Shown piece after piece: positions 1 through 9,644 of a stretch of 64,000 bases of DNA. The notes under the pieces were generated by a model, which was not told the DNA's origin, did not search any database, and was given only the letters and a program-made list of their open reading frames with translations. Origin of the DNA: JBCCBV01 sp039033855 (GTDB taxonomy: Bacteria; Planctomycetota; Phycisphaerae; Phycisphaerales; Phycisphaeraceae); assembly GCA_039033855.1 (NCBI GenBank), contig JBCCBV010000017.1, positions 16,088-80,087 on the forward strand. The letters are read 5' to 3'. A program made the translations under genes and the position numbers. How positions within the stretch are numbered: the first letter of the stretch is position 1; every line of letters begins with the position of its first letter.

Positions 1-7
1 CACGGAA

Positions 8-2743
8 ATGGCTAAGAAAAAAGCAATGACCCGGACCAAGCGGACCCCCGCCAAAAAGGCGCCGGCCGGCCGTAAGCCCGTCGCGGGCAAGATGGTCTAT
101 TACTTCGGCAAGACCAAGACCGACGGCAACGCCACCCAGCGCGAGCTCATCGGCGGCAAGGGCGCGAACCTCGCCGACATGACGTCCATCGGCCTGCCGG
201 TCCCGCCCGGCTTCACCTGCACCACCGAGTGCTGCGACCAGTACTACAAGCAAGGGCGCAAGCTCCCCAAGGGGCTGATGGACCAGGTCCACAAGGCCGT
301 CAAAACCTTGGAGAAGGAAACCGGTAAGGCGTTCGGTTCCAAGTCCGACCCGCTCCTGGTTTCCGTGCGTTCCGGCGCCGCGCAGTCGATGCCCGGCATG
401 ATGGACACGGTGCTCAACCTCGGATTGACCGATGAGTCGGTCGTCGGCCTGGCCAACGCCACCGGCAACGAGCGTTTCGCTTACGACGCGTACCGCCGGC
501 TGCTGAACATGTACGGCGACGTGGTCATGGGCGTTGACCACCACGCGTTCGAAGCCGAGTTCGACAAGATCAAGAAGGCCCAGCGCGTTCAGCTCGACAC
601 CGACGTGACCGCCGCGGGCCTCATCAAGCTGTGCGACGCCTACAAGAAGGTCATCAAGAAGCACACCGGCCAGAGCTTCCCGCAGGACCCGATGAAGCAG
701 CTCGAGCTGGGCATTACCGCGGTGTTCGCCTCGTGGATGGTGCCGCGCGCGATCCGCTACCGCCAGATCAACGAGATGACCGGCCTGCTGGGCACGGCCG
801 TGAACGTGCAGTCGATGGTTTACGGCAACATGGGCGACGACTGCGGCACGGGCGTTGCCTTTACCCGCGACCCGTCCACCGGCGAAAACAAGTTCTACGG
901 CGAGTTCCTCATCAACGCCCAGGGCGAAGACGTCGTGGCCGGCATCCGCACGCCCGAGCCGGTCGAGAACATGCCCAAGACGTGGAAGGCCAAGAGCGAC
1001 AAGCAGATCGGCAAGAAGATCCACGCCGAGCTCATGAACATCAAGAAGGTGCTCGAGAAGCACTACAAAGATGTTCAGGACATCGAGTTCACGATCGAAA
1101 AGGGCACGTTCTACATGCTCCAGACCCGCACCGGGAAGCGCACCGGCGCCGCCGCGGTGAAGATCGCCTGCGACATGGTCAAGGAGAAGCTGATCACCGA
1201 AAAGACGGCGATCCAGCGCATCCCCGCCAACGACCTCACGCAGCTGCTGCTGCCCTCGTTCGACCCCGCCGCCAAGAAGAAGGCCGATGCGCTGTGCATC
1301 GGGCTGCCGGCGTCTCCGGGCGCGTCCTTCGGCAAGCTGGCGTTTACCGCCGAAGAGGCCGTCGAACGTTCTCATCAAGGGGAGCTTGTTCTGCTGGTGC
1401 GCAAAGAGACCAGCCCGGAAGACGTCGATGGCATGCACTCGGCGGCGGGCATCCTGACCAGCACCGGTGGCATGACCAGCCACGCGGCCGTGGTGGCACG
1501 CGGCTGGGGGAAGTGCTGCGTGGCCGGCGCCGGCGAGATCCACATCAACGAAAAGGCCGGCAAGATCACCGTCGGCGGCAAGTCTTACGGCCGGGGCGAC
1601 ACGCTGTCGCTCGACGGCAGCACCGGGGAGGTCTTCGCGGGACAGATGGGCACCGTCGAGCCCAAGCTGTCGGGCGACTTCGCCACGGTGATGAAATGGT
1701 CCGACAAGCACCGCAAGCTGGGCATCCGCACCAACGCCGATTCGCCGAGCGACTCCAAGCGCGCCCGCGAGTTCGGGGCCGAGGGCATCGGCCTCTGCCG
1801 GACCGAGCACATGTTCTTCGAGGGCGACCGCATCCTGGCGATGCGCGAGATGATCCTGGCCGACTCCAAGTCGGCCCGCGAGGGTGCGCTCAAGAAGCTG
1901 CTGCCGTACCAGCGGAAGGACTTCGAGGGCATCTTCAAAGCGATGAAGGGCTTGCCCGTCACCGTGCGCCTGCTCGACCCGCCGTTGCACGAGTTCCTGC
2001 CCCACGACACCAAGGGCCAGTCCGACGTGGCCAAGGCGCTCGGCGTGAAGCCGGCCGAGGTCAAGCAGCGCGTGAGCGCCCTGCACGAGGCCAACCCGAT
2101 GCTCGGCCACCGCGGTTGCCGGCTGTCGATCACCTACCCCGAGATCTTGGTCATGCAGGTCACGGCCATCGTCGAGGCGGCCATCAACTGCAAGAAGAAG
2201 CAGGTCGACGCCAAGCCCGAGATCATGATCCCGCTGGTCGGCACGGCCAAGGAACTGTCGATCCTCCGCGAACTCACCGAGCAGACCATCGCCAAGGTCA
2301 AGGCCGCCAAGAAGTACTCGGGCAAGCTGCCGATCCTCATCGGCACGATGATCGAGATCCCCCGCGCCGCGCTGACCGCCGACGAGGTCGCCGAACACGC
2401 CGACTTCTTCAGCTTCGGCACCAACGACCTCACCCAGATGACGTTCGGCTACAGCCGAGACGACGTGAACGGCTTCCTGCCCGATTACCTGGCCCAGGAA
2501 ATCCTGGAGAAGGACCCGTTCCAGTCGCTCGACCAGACCGGCGTGGGCCAACTGGTCGACACGGCCGTGTTCAAGGGCCAGTCGGTCAACAAGAAGATCA
2601 AGCTCGGCATCTGCGGCGAGCACGGCGGCGACCCCGCCTCGATCGACTTCTGCCACCGCGTCGGGCTGCAGTACGTGAGCTGCTCGCCGTTCCGCGTGCC
2701 CATCGCACGCCTCGCTGCGGCCCAGGCGGCGCTGAAGAACTGA
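8..2743 (+). CDS. ppdK: Pyruvate, phosphate dikinase
   Basis: 911 residues; interconverts pyruvate, ATP and Pi with PEP, AMP and PPi in the cytosol. Domains in order: a Lys/Ala-rich tail (residues 1-28) not normal for the family, the ATP-binding domain (about 30-370), the swivelling phosphohistidine domain with catalytic His492 in GGMTSHAAVV, and the C-terminal PEP-binding barrel with Cys869 in GICGEHGGD. Apart from the tail, length and motifs fit complete PPDK. The ATG at 8 is used; only seven bases of upstream sequence are in the window, so an earlier start cannot be excluded. A GNAT gene follows 21 bp downstream on the same strand and may be cotranscribed. Confidence 0.95.
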   Translation: MAKKKAMTRTKRTPAKKAPAGRKPVAGKMVYYFGKTKTDGNATQRELIGGKGANLADMTSIGLPVPPGFTCTTECCDQYYKQGRKLPKGLMDQVHKAVKTLEKETGKAFGSKSDPLLVSVRSGAAQSMPGMMDTVLNLGLTDESVVGLANATGNERFAYDAYRRLLNMYGDVVMGVDHHAFEAEFDKIKKAQRVQLDTDVTAAGLIKLCDAYKKVIKKHTGQSFPQDPMKQLELGITAVFASWMVPRAIRYRQINEMTGLLGTAVNVQSMVYGNMGDDCGTGVAFTRDPSTGENKFYGEFLINAQGEDVVAGIRTPEPVENMPKTWKAKSDKQIGKKIHAELMNIKKVLEKHYKDVQDIEFTIEKGTFYMLQTRTGKRTGAAAVKIACDMVKEKLITEKTAIQRIPANDLTQLLLPSFDPAAKKKADALCIGLPASPGASFGKLAFTAEEAVERSHQGELVLLVRKETSPEDVDGMHSAAGILTSTGGMTSHAAVVARGWGKCCVAGAGEIHINEKAGKITVGGKSYGRGDTLSLDGSTGEVFAGQMGTVEPKLSGDFATVMKWSDKHRKLGIRTNADSPSDSKRAREFGAEGIGLCRTEHMFFEGDRILAMREMILADSKSAREGALKKLLPYQRKDFEGIFKAMKGLPVTVRLLDPPLHEFLPHDTKGQSDVAKALGVKPAEVKQRVSALHEANPMLGHRGCRLSITYPEILVMQVTAIVEAAINCKKKQVDAKPEIMIPLVGTAKELSILRELTEQTIAKVKAAKKYSGKLPILIGTMIEIPRAALTADEVAEHADFFSFGTNDLTQMTFGYSRDDVNGFLPDYLAQEILEKDPFQSLDQTGVGQLVDTAVFKGQSVNKKIKLGICGEHGGDPASIDFCHRVGLQYVSCSPFRVPIARLAAAQAALKN

Positions 2744-2764
2744 ACCACGTCGAAAGGTCGTGCA

Positions 2765-3307
2765 TTGGATGATGTGATTCCACCCGCCGGCCGATCCGAA
2801 AGACTGACCTACGAGAAGCTCCGTCGCGAACATGCGGCGGAGCTTTTTCCATTGCTCAGCGACCCGCAGGTGTACGCCCACATCGAGGGCGACCCGCCGG
2901 CCAGCGTCGAGGCCTTGGCAGACAAGTACGCCGCCATCGCCGTCGGCCCGCAGCGGCCCGAGATCGCCAACCAGACGTGGCGCGACTGCTGCGTCCGCCG
3001 GGCCGACACCGGGCAGGCGATTGGCGTGGTCGAGGCCACCGTCATCGAAGACCGGGCCGAGGTCGCCTACCTGGTCGGTGTCGAGTCGTGGGGCCAGGGC
3101 TACGCCTTCGAGGCCACGACCTGGTACCACGGCTGGCTCCCCGAGCAATCCCCGATCTCTTCGTACTGGGTCACGATCCTGCCGACGAACCAGCGATCGA
3201 TTCGGCTGGCCGAGCGCCTGGGCTACACCCGCGTCGAAGACGAATCACTTTGGCCCGACCTGCGCAGCTACGACCCCGGCGACCTGGTCTACCGCAAGCC
3301 GGCATGA
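2765..3307 (+). CDS. GNAT-family N-acetyltransferase (RimJ/RimL-like)
   Basis: 180 residues. The pattern is that of a GNAT acetyl-CoA-dependent acyltransferase: an N-terminal LTYEKLRREHAAELFPLLSD helix, a central strand with EDRAEVAYLVG, the acetyl-CoA loop region WGQGYAFEA and the late TNQRSIRLAERLGYTRV segment typical of RimJ/RimL relatives. The substrate cannot be told from sequence. The start is a TTG at 2765, preceded by a purine-rich GAAAGG about 8 nt upstream; a GTG three codons later is the alternative. The 21 bp gap after ppdK suggests cotranscription, although no functional link is evident. Confidence 0.85.
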   Translation: MDDVIPPAGRSERLTYEKLRREHAAELFPLLSDPQVYAHIEGDPPASVEALADKYAAIAVGPQRPEIANQTWRDCCVRRADTGQAIGVVEATVIEDRAEVAYLVGVESWGQGYAFEATTWYHGWLPEQSPISSYWVTILPTNQRSIRLAERLGYTRVEDESLWPDLRSYDPGDLVYRKPA

Positions 3308-3385
3308 GTCTGACCCGGATTGCAGCCGGCTCAGGGGCAGGAGCGGTTTGGCGATTAGCGCAGCTAACGCAATGTGGTCAAACCG

Positions 3386-3414
3386 TTGACGGTTTGTTTC
3401 GTTTTCGTTAGATT
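3386..3414 (+). promoter_or_regulatory. Sigma-70-like promoter for the PEP-CTERM gene at 3450
   Basis: TTGACG (3386-3391), a 17-nt AT-rich spacer, then TAGATT (3409-3414). The predicted transcription start near 3421 leaves a leader of about 29 nt that contains the GGAGGAAG ribosome-binding site of the next gene. It is the best -35/-10 pair I see in the window. Confidence 0.65.
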
Positions 3415-3449
3415 TCTTCCGAGCCATTTTGCTCCAGGGAGGAAGATCC

Positions 3450-4109
3450 ATGTTCCACTCGCGTTGCGTTGCAAACCTCATCTCCGCAGGTGCTTTGGTC
3501 GTTGCCGCAGGCCCCGCGGCCGCCGGCGGGCTGAGCGCCGCGGTCACGTTCGAGACCGTGCCCCTGAACACCCAGTTCGGCGGGTCGTTCGGCCAGAGCC
3601 CCGGCGACACGATCTTTACCGAGAACGGGATTGCGGTTGGGGTCGAAGAGTTCACGCCAGACTTCGGAGGGCCGCTCTTCGGCTCCGCCCAGATTGGCGG
3701 CTTTAGCGACATCAATTTTCCGACCACGCCTCTGACCGTCAGCAACATCCTCCTCGACTTCGACTTCAGCGGCGTCGGGTTCGGCGTCAAGCAGGCGTCG
3801 TTCGAGTTCGCCGACTTCGGCGGCGTCGAGAACCTCGGCGTCAACGGCACGGTCATCGTGGTGGACTTCAGCGAGGGCAACGTGCCTGCGCTGCCCGCAA
3901 CGATCGCCGGCGTGACCATCGAGCGCACGCTCAACCCGGCCACGACCGAAGCCGGCGTGATCACCCTGACCGGCGACCTCCAGTCGATCCAGATCGGCGG
4001 GCAGGAACTCGGCATCGACAACGTCATCGCGACCGACGTGCCCGAGCCGGCGACGTTGAGCGTCCTCGCCCTCGCGGGCGCTTGTTTGGCCCGACGTCGG
4101 CGGGCTTGA
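3450..4109 (+). CDS. PEP-CTERM sorting-domain protein, secreted
   Basis: 219 residues. The N-terminus is a signal peptide (hydrophobic LISAGALVVAAG ending in PAAAGG). The C-terminus is a PEP-CTERM tail: VPEPATL, a hydrophobic stretch and a final Arg cluster (ARRRRA), the signal recognised by exosortases in surface-polysaccharide-producing bacteria. The body is Gly/Thr/Val-rich beta sequence without Cys after the signal and resembles no named enzyme. An in-frame TTG at 3429 exists, but ATG 3450 is chosen because GGAGGAAG lies just before it and the signal peptide then starts cleanly. No exosortase gene is in the window. Confidence 0.9.
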   Translation: MFHSRCVANLISAGALVVAAGPAAAGGLSAAVTFETVPLNTQFGGSFGQSPGDTIFTENGIAVGVEEFTPDFGGPLFGSAQIGGFSDINFPTTPLTVSNILLDFDFSGVGFGVKQASFEFADFGGVENLGVNGTVIVVDFSEGNVPALPATIAGVTIERTLNPATTEAGVITLTGDLQSIQIGGQELGIDNVIATDVPEPATLSVLALAGACLARRRRA

Positions 4110-4130
4110 GTCGAAACGCTTGTGAAGCAC

Positions 4131-4811
4131 CTACCCGCGTGTTGATCGCTGGGTGAGTTCGAGGACCAGGCCGAGCGCTTCGTCCAGGAACGCCGCGTAG
4201 CGCTCGGGTTTACTGGCGGACTTGCCGGCGAAGACGATCAGCCTTTCCCCCTTGGCCTGCACGGCCAGCTTGGCGGTCATCGCCTCGAAGTGCGCGATCA
4301 GCCCGGCGTCGAACAGCCGGCGGACGGGTTCTTCTTTGGGCCCGCGCAAGTGGAAGCGTTTGGAAAAGTCGGGGTGTGCTTCGAAGTCGAAGTCCTTGGC
4401 GCCGAACACTGACGCGATTTTGTGGCCCAGGTGTTCGCGCTGCAGGCTGAACGCGGGCAGGCCGGCGCCCGGCACGCGCAACCCGACCACGGCCAAGTTG
4501 TGGGTCTGGGTGTCGTCGCCGCTGCCGGTGGTGTAGCGGTAGTCGAAGGCCTCGATCTCGACATCGCCCGCGGCGCCGGAGATGCCGTTGACGGCCTTGC
4601 GGGCCGAGCCGCGCTCGAAGAGTTCGAACCCCGCGTCGCGCCAGGGGCGGGCGCCCTTGGCCTTGGGGTCGAAGGCGTAGCCCTGCGACTCGGCGAAGGC
4701 TTGGATGGCGGCCTCGCGTCGGCGGTCCAGATACACGCTCAGGGTGATGAGCCCGAAGATCAGCCCACCCACTCCAAGCACGGCAAGGGTGATCCAGGCT
4801 GCGGTGGCCAA
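4131..4811 (-). CDS. Hypothetical membrane-anchored protein
   Basis: 226 residues, function unrecognised. One N-terminal membrane segment (about residues 5-28, WITLAVLGVGGLIFGLITL) is followed by a basic stop-transfer stretch (DRRREA) and a soluble domain of about 190 residues, so the bulk is probably cytosolic. A stretch around residues 70-105 (EIEAFDYRYTTGSGDDTQTH) resembles the DUF3137-like pattern of small membrane-tethered proteins, but I would not assign it. The start is TTG 4811, with AAGG about 8-10 nt upstream; an in-frame stop lies just above. It follows the FHA gene on the same strand by 26 bp and converges with the PEP-CTERM gene. Confidence 0.75.
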   Translation of the reverse strand: MATAAWITLAVLGVGGLIFGLITLSVYLDRRREAAIQAFAESQGYAFDPKAKGARPWRDAGFELFERGSARKAVNGISGAAGDVEIEAFDYRYTTGSGDDTQTHNLAVVGLRVPGAGLPAFSLQREHLGHKIASVFGAKDFDFEAHPDFSKRFHLRGPKEEPVRRLFDAGLIAHFEAMTAKLAVQAKGERLIVFAGKSASKPERYAAFLDEALGLVLELTQRSTRG

Positions 4812-4837
4812 AAGGGCGCCTTACGAAGGAGGGTGTG

Positions 4838-7627
4838 CTAGCGGCGCGGGCTGGGGTTGACCTCGGGCAGGCCCAGCAGGCTTCGCCCGGCGTCGCGGTC
4901 TTGGCGGCGCTGGGATTCGGCCAGGTCGCGCAGGGCCTGCCGTTCGCGCTCGAGGTCGGCGGCGTACCACTGGCGCCAGGTGGCGTGGCCGGCGTGGCGG
5001 GCGGCGGCGGGGTCGAGTTCGCGGGAGTGCTGGCCGTCGCGCGTCCGGCGATCGACGTAAGTGATCGTCTGGCCTGACACGAACGCCGAGCGATACGCCT
5101 GCTGCAGCGGGGTCAGGGCCTCGGCGGGGCGCTGGCCGTGCGGATGGGGCGCGGCGGAAATCGTTTCGATCGATGCCGGTTCGGTGGTGACCGCGGCGGG
5201 GGGTTCGACGGCGCCGCCGGGGCCGAGCTCGACCGACAGGGCCATGGCCTGCTCGCCCCGCAGGTCGCGGGCCATCAGGGCTTGGTCGACGATACTGCGG
5301 ATCTCTTCGCGCGACGCGAACCGGGTGCGCACCTCGGTGAGCAGCTGCTCGAGAGTGTTGCGGGTTTCGCCGGCCGAGGCGCGCTTGAGGGCCCGAAGCA
5401 CGTCGAGCGCCTGCTGGCGGGTGGCGGTCTGGCTGGCGTCCACCGCGCCGCGCAACTCGACTAGCTCGGCGGCGACGACACGCTGCTGCTCGACGATGCG
5501 CTGGAGGTCGGCCAGACGCTCTGCGGCCGGGCCGGTTTCGCCGGACGCGGCGGACTCTTGACGGAGGGTTTGGAGCTGCGATTCGAGCTCGCGGAGCGCC
5601 GCCACGACCTGGTCGTGGGCCAGGGCGGTGTCGAGCTCGCTGGCCAGGTCGACCACGGCCGACTGCGGGGCCGGGCCTTCGGGCAGGGCGAGCAAGTCGG
5701 CTTCCAGTTGGTCCAGCCGGGCGAGCGCCTGGCCGTCGCCGGCACGGGCCAGGGCGACCACCGCGCCGTGGAGCGCGGCGGCGGCGCGGGTCTGCGATTC
5801 GATGCGCGACAGGCGTACCACGGCGGCCTGGAGCGGTTCGGAAAGGTCGGGCGGCAGGGCGGCTTTGACGTCGGCGATGGCGGCCAGCAGCACGGCCGTA
5901 TCGTCAGACGCTTCGCGCGATTCGAGTTTCGCGAGCGCCGCTTCGGCGGCGGCCTGCACCCGGTCGGGCTGGGCCTCGATGGCTTGGCGCAGCGCCGCAA
6001 ACTCGGTGGCGTCGGGCATACCGCGGACTTCGCGCAGCACCTCGCCCAGGAGCGCTTCGACCTTCCGGCGGTCGCTGGCGAGCGCCACTTCGATGGTTTG
6101 CGTCCACGCGTCCGAGGGGTCGGTCAGCCCGGCGTTGTGCACCGCGGCCATCAGACGCTCGACCGCGTCGCGCTGGTGCTTGCCGTCGTGACGCAGCACC
6201 GCGGCGATGTCCTCGACGATCTGATCCCGGCTGGGCGAGTTGTCGATCCGCTGAGCCAGGCCGCGGACCTCGGCGAGCAGGGGCTCGGTGGCCTTGCGGG
6301 TGTCGAGCACCAGCGCATCTTGCAGCTGCGCGGCGATCTCGGCGGCCAGGGGCTCGGCCTGGAGTTGGGCCACGGCCTGGTCGAGCGCATCGCGCTGTGC
6401 GCCGGCGTGTTCGGCGAGCGCCAAGCGGAGCACGTCGGCCACGGCATCGGTATCGAGCGACTGGTTCGGGCTTGCCTGAGCGAGCGCGTCGAGCCGTGCC
6501 GAGGCCTCGCGCGCCAAACGCAGGGCCTGGAGCGCGGGGTCGGCGTCGATGAGCTCGGCGACATCCGGATTCACCGGCGAAGCGTCCGGCGACGCACGAA
6601 GGTGGTTGGCGGTCTGCGTGAGCGCGACGCGGGTTTGGTTGCGGTCGCCCACGGCCGCCAGGTCGATGGCCGATAGCTGGGCCGCCGCGGCGGGGTCGTT
6701 GCGCAGCCGGGCCAGGGCGGGGCCGAGGGCTTCGGCCACGGCGGGGCTCATCCGCTTGGGCAGGTGGCGCAGCTCGTGCTCGAGCAGCGTCAGGCGGCGC
6801 TGGTGGGCCACGCTCTGTTCGTTGGCGACGGCGAGCTCGGCGAGCACGCGGTGGTCGGCCTCGGCACGACGCGAAAGCTCGGACATCAGCTGGCCGTGCG
6901 CGACACTGGTTTGATCGAACGCATCCACCAGCTTGGCGCCGAGGCGCTGGTTGGCGGCCAAGGCGGAGGTGAGCGATTCGTCGACCTCGGCCCGTCGGTC
7001 GGCGGCGCCGAGCAGTCCATCGATGCCGGCGAGCACGCTCTGCCCGGTGCGGGCCTGGGCGGCGGCGAACGCCTGGTCGGCTTGGGTCTGCTGATCGAGG
7101 CTCTGGCGTTGGCGGGCGAGCTCTTGCGTGATCGCGTCGAGCTTGTCGCCGATCACCGGGTCGAGGCCCGCGGGTCGGTCGTGCAGCAGGGGCATCCACG
7201 CCGGGCTCGAGCCGAGGGCCAGCATGGCGGCCGCCGCGGCGCCGCCGGCGATCAACAGCACGCGTTGCCGCTTGCGCCGGATCGCCAAGGGCTCGGCGGA
7301 CAGGTCGAAGCCCTCGAGCCGTTCGGCCTGCTCGGGCGACAAGCGCGAGACCACGAGCACCGACGACCCGACCTGGATGTGGTCGCCGTCGGAGATGGGC
7401 TGGGCTTTGTCGACCCGCTGGCGGTTGCAGTACGTGCCGTGGCGCGAGCCCAGGTCGCGGAGATACCATCGGCCGCCTTCGGACCACAGCCGGCAGTGCC
7501 GGCGGGACGACTTGCGATCGCTCAGGCGAACGTCGCCGCCCTCACGCCCGAGGATGAACTCCTGGTCGTCCGGCAGTTCGTAGACACGACCCTTGTCGGG
7601 CCCGGCAGCGACGATCAGAAGAAGCAC
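4838..7627 (-). CDS. FHA-domain, single-pass membrane, long coiled-coil protein
   Basis: 929 residues from the chosen GTG. An FHA phosphothreonine-binding domain spans roughly residues 1-100, with family hallmarks GRE, SRRHC and SRHGT. A membrane helix near 122-146 (LLIAGGAAAAAMLALGS) follows, then more than 700 residues of Ala/Leu/Glu/Gln-rich heptad-like sequence, and a C-terminal segment (SGQTITYVDRRT onward) unlike the coil. The FHA domain is probably cytosolic and the coil extracytoplasmic. The frame is open upstream to a GTG at 7714, but those 29 residues are Pro/Arg-rich and FHA proteins usually begin close to the first strand, so GTG 7627 is preferred; neither has a clear ribosome-binding site. 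No enzyme motif is visible. Confidence 0.85.
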   Translation of the reverse strand: MLLLIVAAGPDKGRVYELPDDQEFILGREGGDVRLSDRKSSRRHCRLWSEGGRWYLRDLGSRHGTYCNRQRVDKAQPISDGDHIQVGSSVLVVSRLSPEQAERLEGFDLSAEPLAIRRKRQRVLLIAGGAAAAAMLALGSSPAWMPLLHDRPAGLDPVIGDKLDAITQELARQRQSLDQQTQADQAFAAAQARTGQSVLAGIDGLLGAADRRAEVDESLTSALAANQRLGAKLVDAFDQTSVAHGQLMSELSRRAEADHRVLAELAVANEQSVAHQRRLTLLEHELRHLPKRMSPAVAEALGPALARLRNDPAAAAQLSAIDLAAVGDRNQTRVALTQTANHLRASPDASPVNPDVAELIDADPALQALRLAREASARLDALAQASPNQSLDTDAVADVLRLALAEHAGAQRDALDQAVAQLQAEPLAAEIAAQLQDALVLDTRKATEPLLAEVRGLAQRIDNSPSRDQIVEDIAAVLRHDGKHQRDAVERLMAAVHNAGLTDPSDAWTQTIEVALASDRRKVEALLGEVLREVRGMPDATEFAALRQAIEAQPDRVQAAAEAALAKLESREASDDTAVLLAAIADVKAALPPDLSEPLQAAVVRLSRIESQTRAAAALHGAVVALARAGDGQALARLDQLEADLLALPEGPAPQSAVVDLASELDTALAHDQVVAALRELESQLQTLRQESAASGETGPAAERLADLQRIVEQQRVVAAELVELRGAVDASQTATRQQALDVLRALKRASAGETRNTLEQLLTEVRTRFASREEIRSIVDQALMARDLRGEQAMALSVELGPGGAVEPPAAVTTEPASIETISAAPHPHGQRPAEALTPLQQAYRSAFVSGQTITYVDRRTRDGQHSRELDPAAARHAGHATWRQWYAADLERERQALRDLAESQRRQDRDAGRSLLGLPEVNPSPRR

Positions 7628-7771
7628 TTGAGCGTTTCGCGGGAGGCGGGGGTGTCGCCGGTCGTAGGGGCTTGCAACCGGGGGCGTTGGGCCTGCTGGC
7701 CGGGTTGCCCACACCGTTCACATGATGCTAACCGCTGCCCCGGCAAGGCTCAAGAAAGATCGCCGGTATGA

Positions 7772-8608
7772 TCAACCCTCGGCCTTGCGGGCCACGCAAT
7801 AGGCCACAAAATCATCCGTGGCGGGCAGTTTGGGCCTCGGCCGATAACGCGGCGTCGGCGGTCCAACCGGGGCGCCTTGCGGGGCTTTCTCGACGCCGAC
7901 CGACCACAGCTCGACCCGGTCGAAGCGGGCCTCTTGGGCGAGGTCGACGAGCTCCGGCGCGGTCCAGAGCCGCCAGTCGTAGCGGAACGCCGGGCGCGGG
8001 CTGGGCGGCTGGCCCGGCAGGTCGAAATAGACCCGGCAGTCGATGCGGGCGGTCGCCTCGTCGAAGGCGTGCTGGCACCAGCGGTAGGTGAACGCGGGCA
8101 GGTCGTGTTCGGTGTCGGCCTCGATCCGGCGGGTCTGCTCGCCCAGCCGTTTGGCGCCCGGGCCGCCGAAGAAGTCGAGGATGAACACACCGCCGGGTCG
8201 CAAGCGCTTTCGCGCTGCGCGGAAGTAGCAGAGCATCTCGGGTCGGCGACGCCAGACCATGGCCGAGAAGTTGAGCGATGCCACGATGTCGACCCGCGGG
8301 CCTGGGGTTTCGAGTACGTCGCCTATCACGCGGTGGATGTCCGGGTGCGCCCGGTACGCTGCGCCCCAGCGCACGGTCGGAGCGTGGTGATCGACGGCCA
8401 TGGCCTGACGGTCGGGGTCGGACATCGCCCAGGCCTGCGACAGCGCTCCGCTGCCGGCAAAGTCTTCGCGCAAGAGAAGCGGGAAACCGTCGGAGCCGTC
8501 CGCGGCCATGCGCTCGAGCAGCGCGACCTCGGCCAGGGGGTGTTGCACGGCCGCCTCATACAACGCCAGTCGGTGCGGGCGGCGCGGCACGTCAGCCGTC
8601 CGCGCCAA
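7772..8608 (-). CDS. Class I SAM-dependent methyltransferase-like protein
   Basis: 278 residues. The Rossmann pattern runs LLREDFAGSGALSQAW (motif I, about 46-61), VDHHAPTV (motif II), RVIGDVLE, VDIVASLNFSAM (motif IV) and LRPGGVFILDFFGG (motif V). The C-terminal half probably confers substrate specificity, and the substrate is unknown. The motif I glycines are FAGSG rather than the usual DxGxGxG. TTG 8608 overlaps the end of the upstream lipoprotein gene by 17 bp (a GTG at 8590 is the alternative), so the two are probably translationally coupled. Confidence 0.8.
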   Translation of the reverse strand: MARTADVPRRPHRLALYEAAVQHPLAEVALLERMAADGSDGFPLLLREDFAGSGALSQAWAMSDPDRQAMAVDHHAPTVRWGAAYRAHPDIHRVIGDVLETPGPRVDIVASLNFSAMVWRRRPEMLCYFRAARKRLRPGGVFILDFFGGPGAKRLGEQTRRIEADTEHDLPAFTYRWCQHAFDEATARIDCRVYFDLPGQPPSPRPAFRYDWRLWTAPELVDLAQEARFDRVELWSVGVEKAPQGAPVGPPTPRYRPRPKLPATDDFVAYCVARKAEG

Positions 8609-9638
8609 GGCGTACGGCGTCGACCTCCCACGCCGGGCCGTCGGGCGGGGTGGTGTTGAAGGCCCCCGGGTCGATCGTCGGGTTCAGCTCCAGCTCCTGT
8701 GCTAAGAAAAGCGTGACGCGTACGGCCTCGCCGCCCGGCTCGATCATCTCGACCTTGTGCGGCAGGTTGCGCTCGGTGTCGATCAAGAGGATCAGCGAGG
8801 TAAACCCGGCGCGGTCGGCCTCGGCCTGGGTCTTCGGCCGGAGCCGTACGGCTTTCAGGGCGTCGGCGGCTTCGCGATGCAGCGTGTGCGAGTCGAGGTC
8901 CTGGTCTTCGGTCACCAGATCGACATCACGGCCTGCGGTCATTCTTTGGGTGTTGAGATCGAGCGGCAGGGGGACGAAGCCGTTGGCTTCCAGATCGACG
9001 CGCTCGCCGGGGCGGGCGAGTTCGCGCAGCGTGGCGAGCTTGCGCTGGCTGTCGACTTCGAGCAGCAGCCGGCCGTCGAAGACGAAGCGCTCGTCGATCA
9101 GCTCGATGGGCGCCGCATCGTCGCCGGTGCGCAGGGAGTCGAAGCGGACATCAAACCGGGGGTTGACCGCCGGGTCGGGCGGCTGCGCACCCGGGCGCGG
9201 GCGGGCGAACAGCAAGGTGCCGAACCGGGTGGTGTTGTCCAGGCCCAGCGGAAGCTGCCGGTCCAGGCGGATGCGCACGCGCATCGCACGCACGGGCTCG
9301 AGCGCGGTTTCTACGCCGCGCAGGACTTGGAGGGCGGGGGACTCGGCTTGTTCTGCGGGGGCGTACGGCGGCTCCGAGGGGGGACCGGCAGGGCCCTGGT
9401 TGGGCTGCGTGGTTGGCGTGTCGAGCGGCGCGTCGACGGAAGGCGATGGGGGCTCGTCGGGACGCCCTTGCGTGGCCCCGCCGGGCGGCTGGGTCGTGGC
9501 GGGCAGCTGGGTCTCGCTGGACGGCTGCGCTGCGCACCCCGCGGACCACGAGGCGGTAACGCAGAGCATGGCGCAGCACGCCCAGCGCGCGGCTCGTGGT
9601 TGGGCAGAGCGGAATCGAAACGGGAGGGCAGTGGCCAT
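8592..9638 (-). CDS. LolA-like/outer-membrane lipoprotein-type protein
   Basis: 348 residues from ATG 9638. The N-terminus is a lipoprotein signal: basic residues, hydrophobic CCAMLCVTA, then lipobox SAGC with the acylated Cys. A Pro/Gln/Thr-rich linker of about 80 residues follows, then a folded domain with beta-strands such as RFGTLLFARPRPG, VFDGRLLLEVDSQRK and ELELNPTIDPGAFNTTPPDG, resembling the LolA/LolB fold (DUF2092-type). It may carry lipid or bind the cell envelope. An upstream in-frame TTG at 9659 is possible. TACGCT lies 6 nt before the ATG and there is no Shine-Dalgarno. It overlaps the methyltransferase gene. Confidence 0.8.
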   Translation of the reverse strand: MATALPFRFRSAQPRAARWACCAMLCVTASWSAGCAAQPSSETQLPATTQPPGGATQGRPDEPPSPSVDAPLDTPTTQPNQGPAGPPSEPPYAPAEQAESPALQVLRGVETALEPVRAMRVRIRLDRQLPLGLDNTTRFGTLLFARPRPGAQPPDPAVNPRFDVRFDSLRTGDDAAPIELIDERFVFDGRLLLEVDSQRKLATLRELARPGERVDLEANGFVPLPLDLNTQRMTAGRDVDLVTEDQDLDSHTLHREAADALKAVRLRPKTQAEADRAGFTSLILLIDTERNLPHKVEMIEPGGEAVRVTLFLAQELELNPTIDPGAFNTTPPDGPAWEVDAVRLGADG

Positions 9639-9644
9639 GGCGCC

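Noticed and set aside
631..2772. 713-codon plus-strand ORF inside ppdK
   Set aside because: It is the +2 frame of a GC-rich gene, giving Arg/Pro/His-rich sequence without domains.
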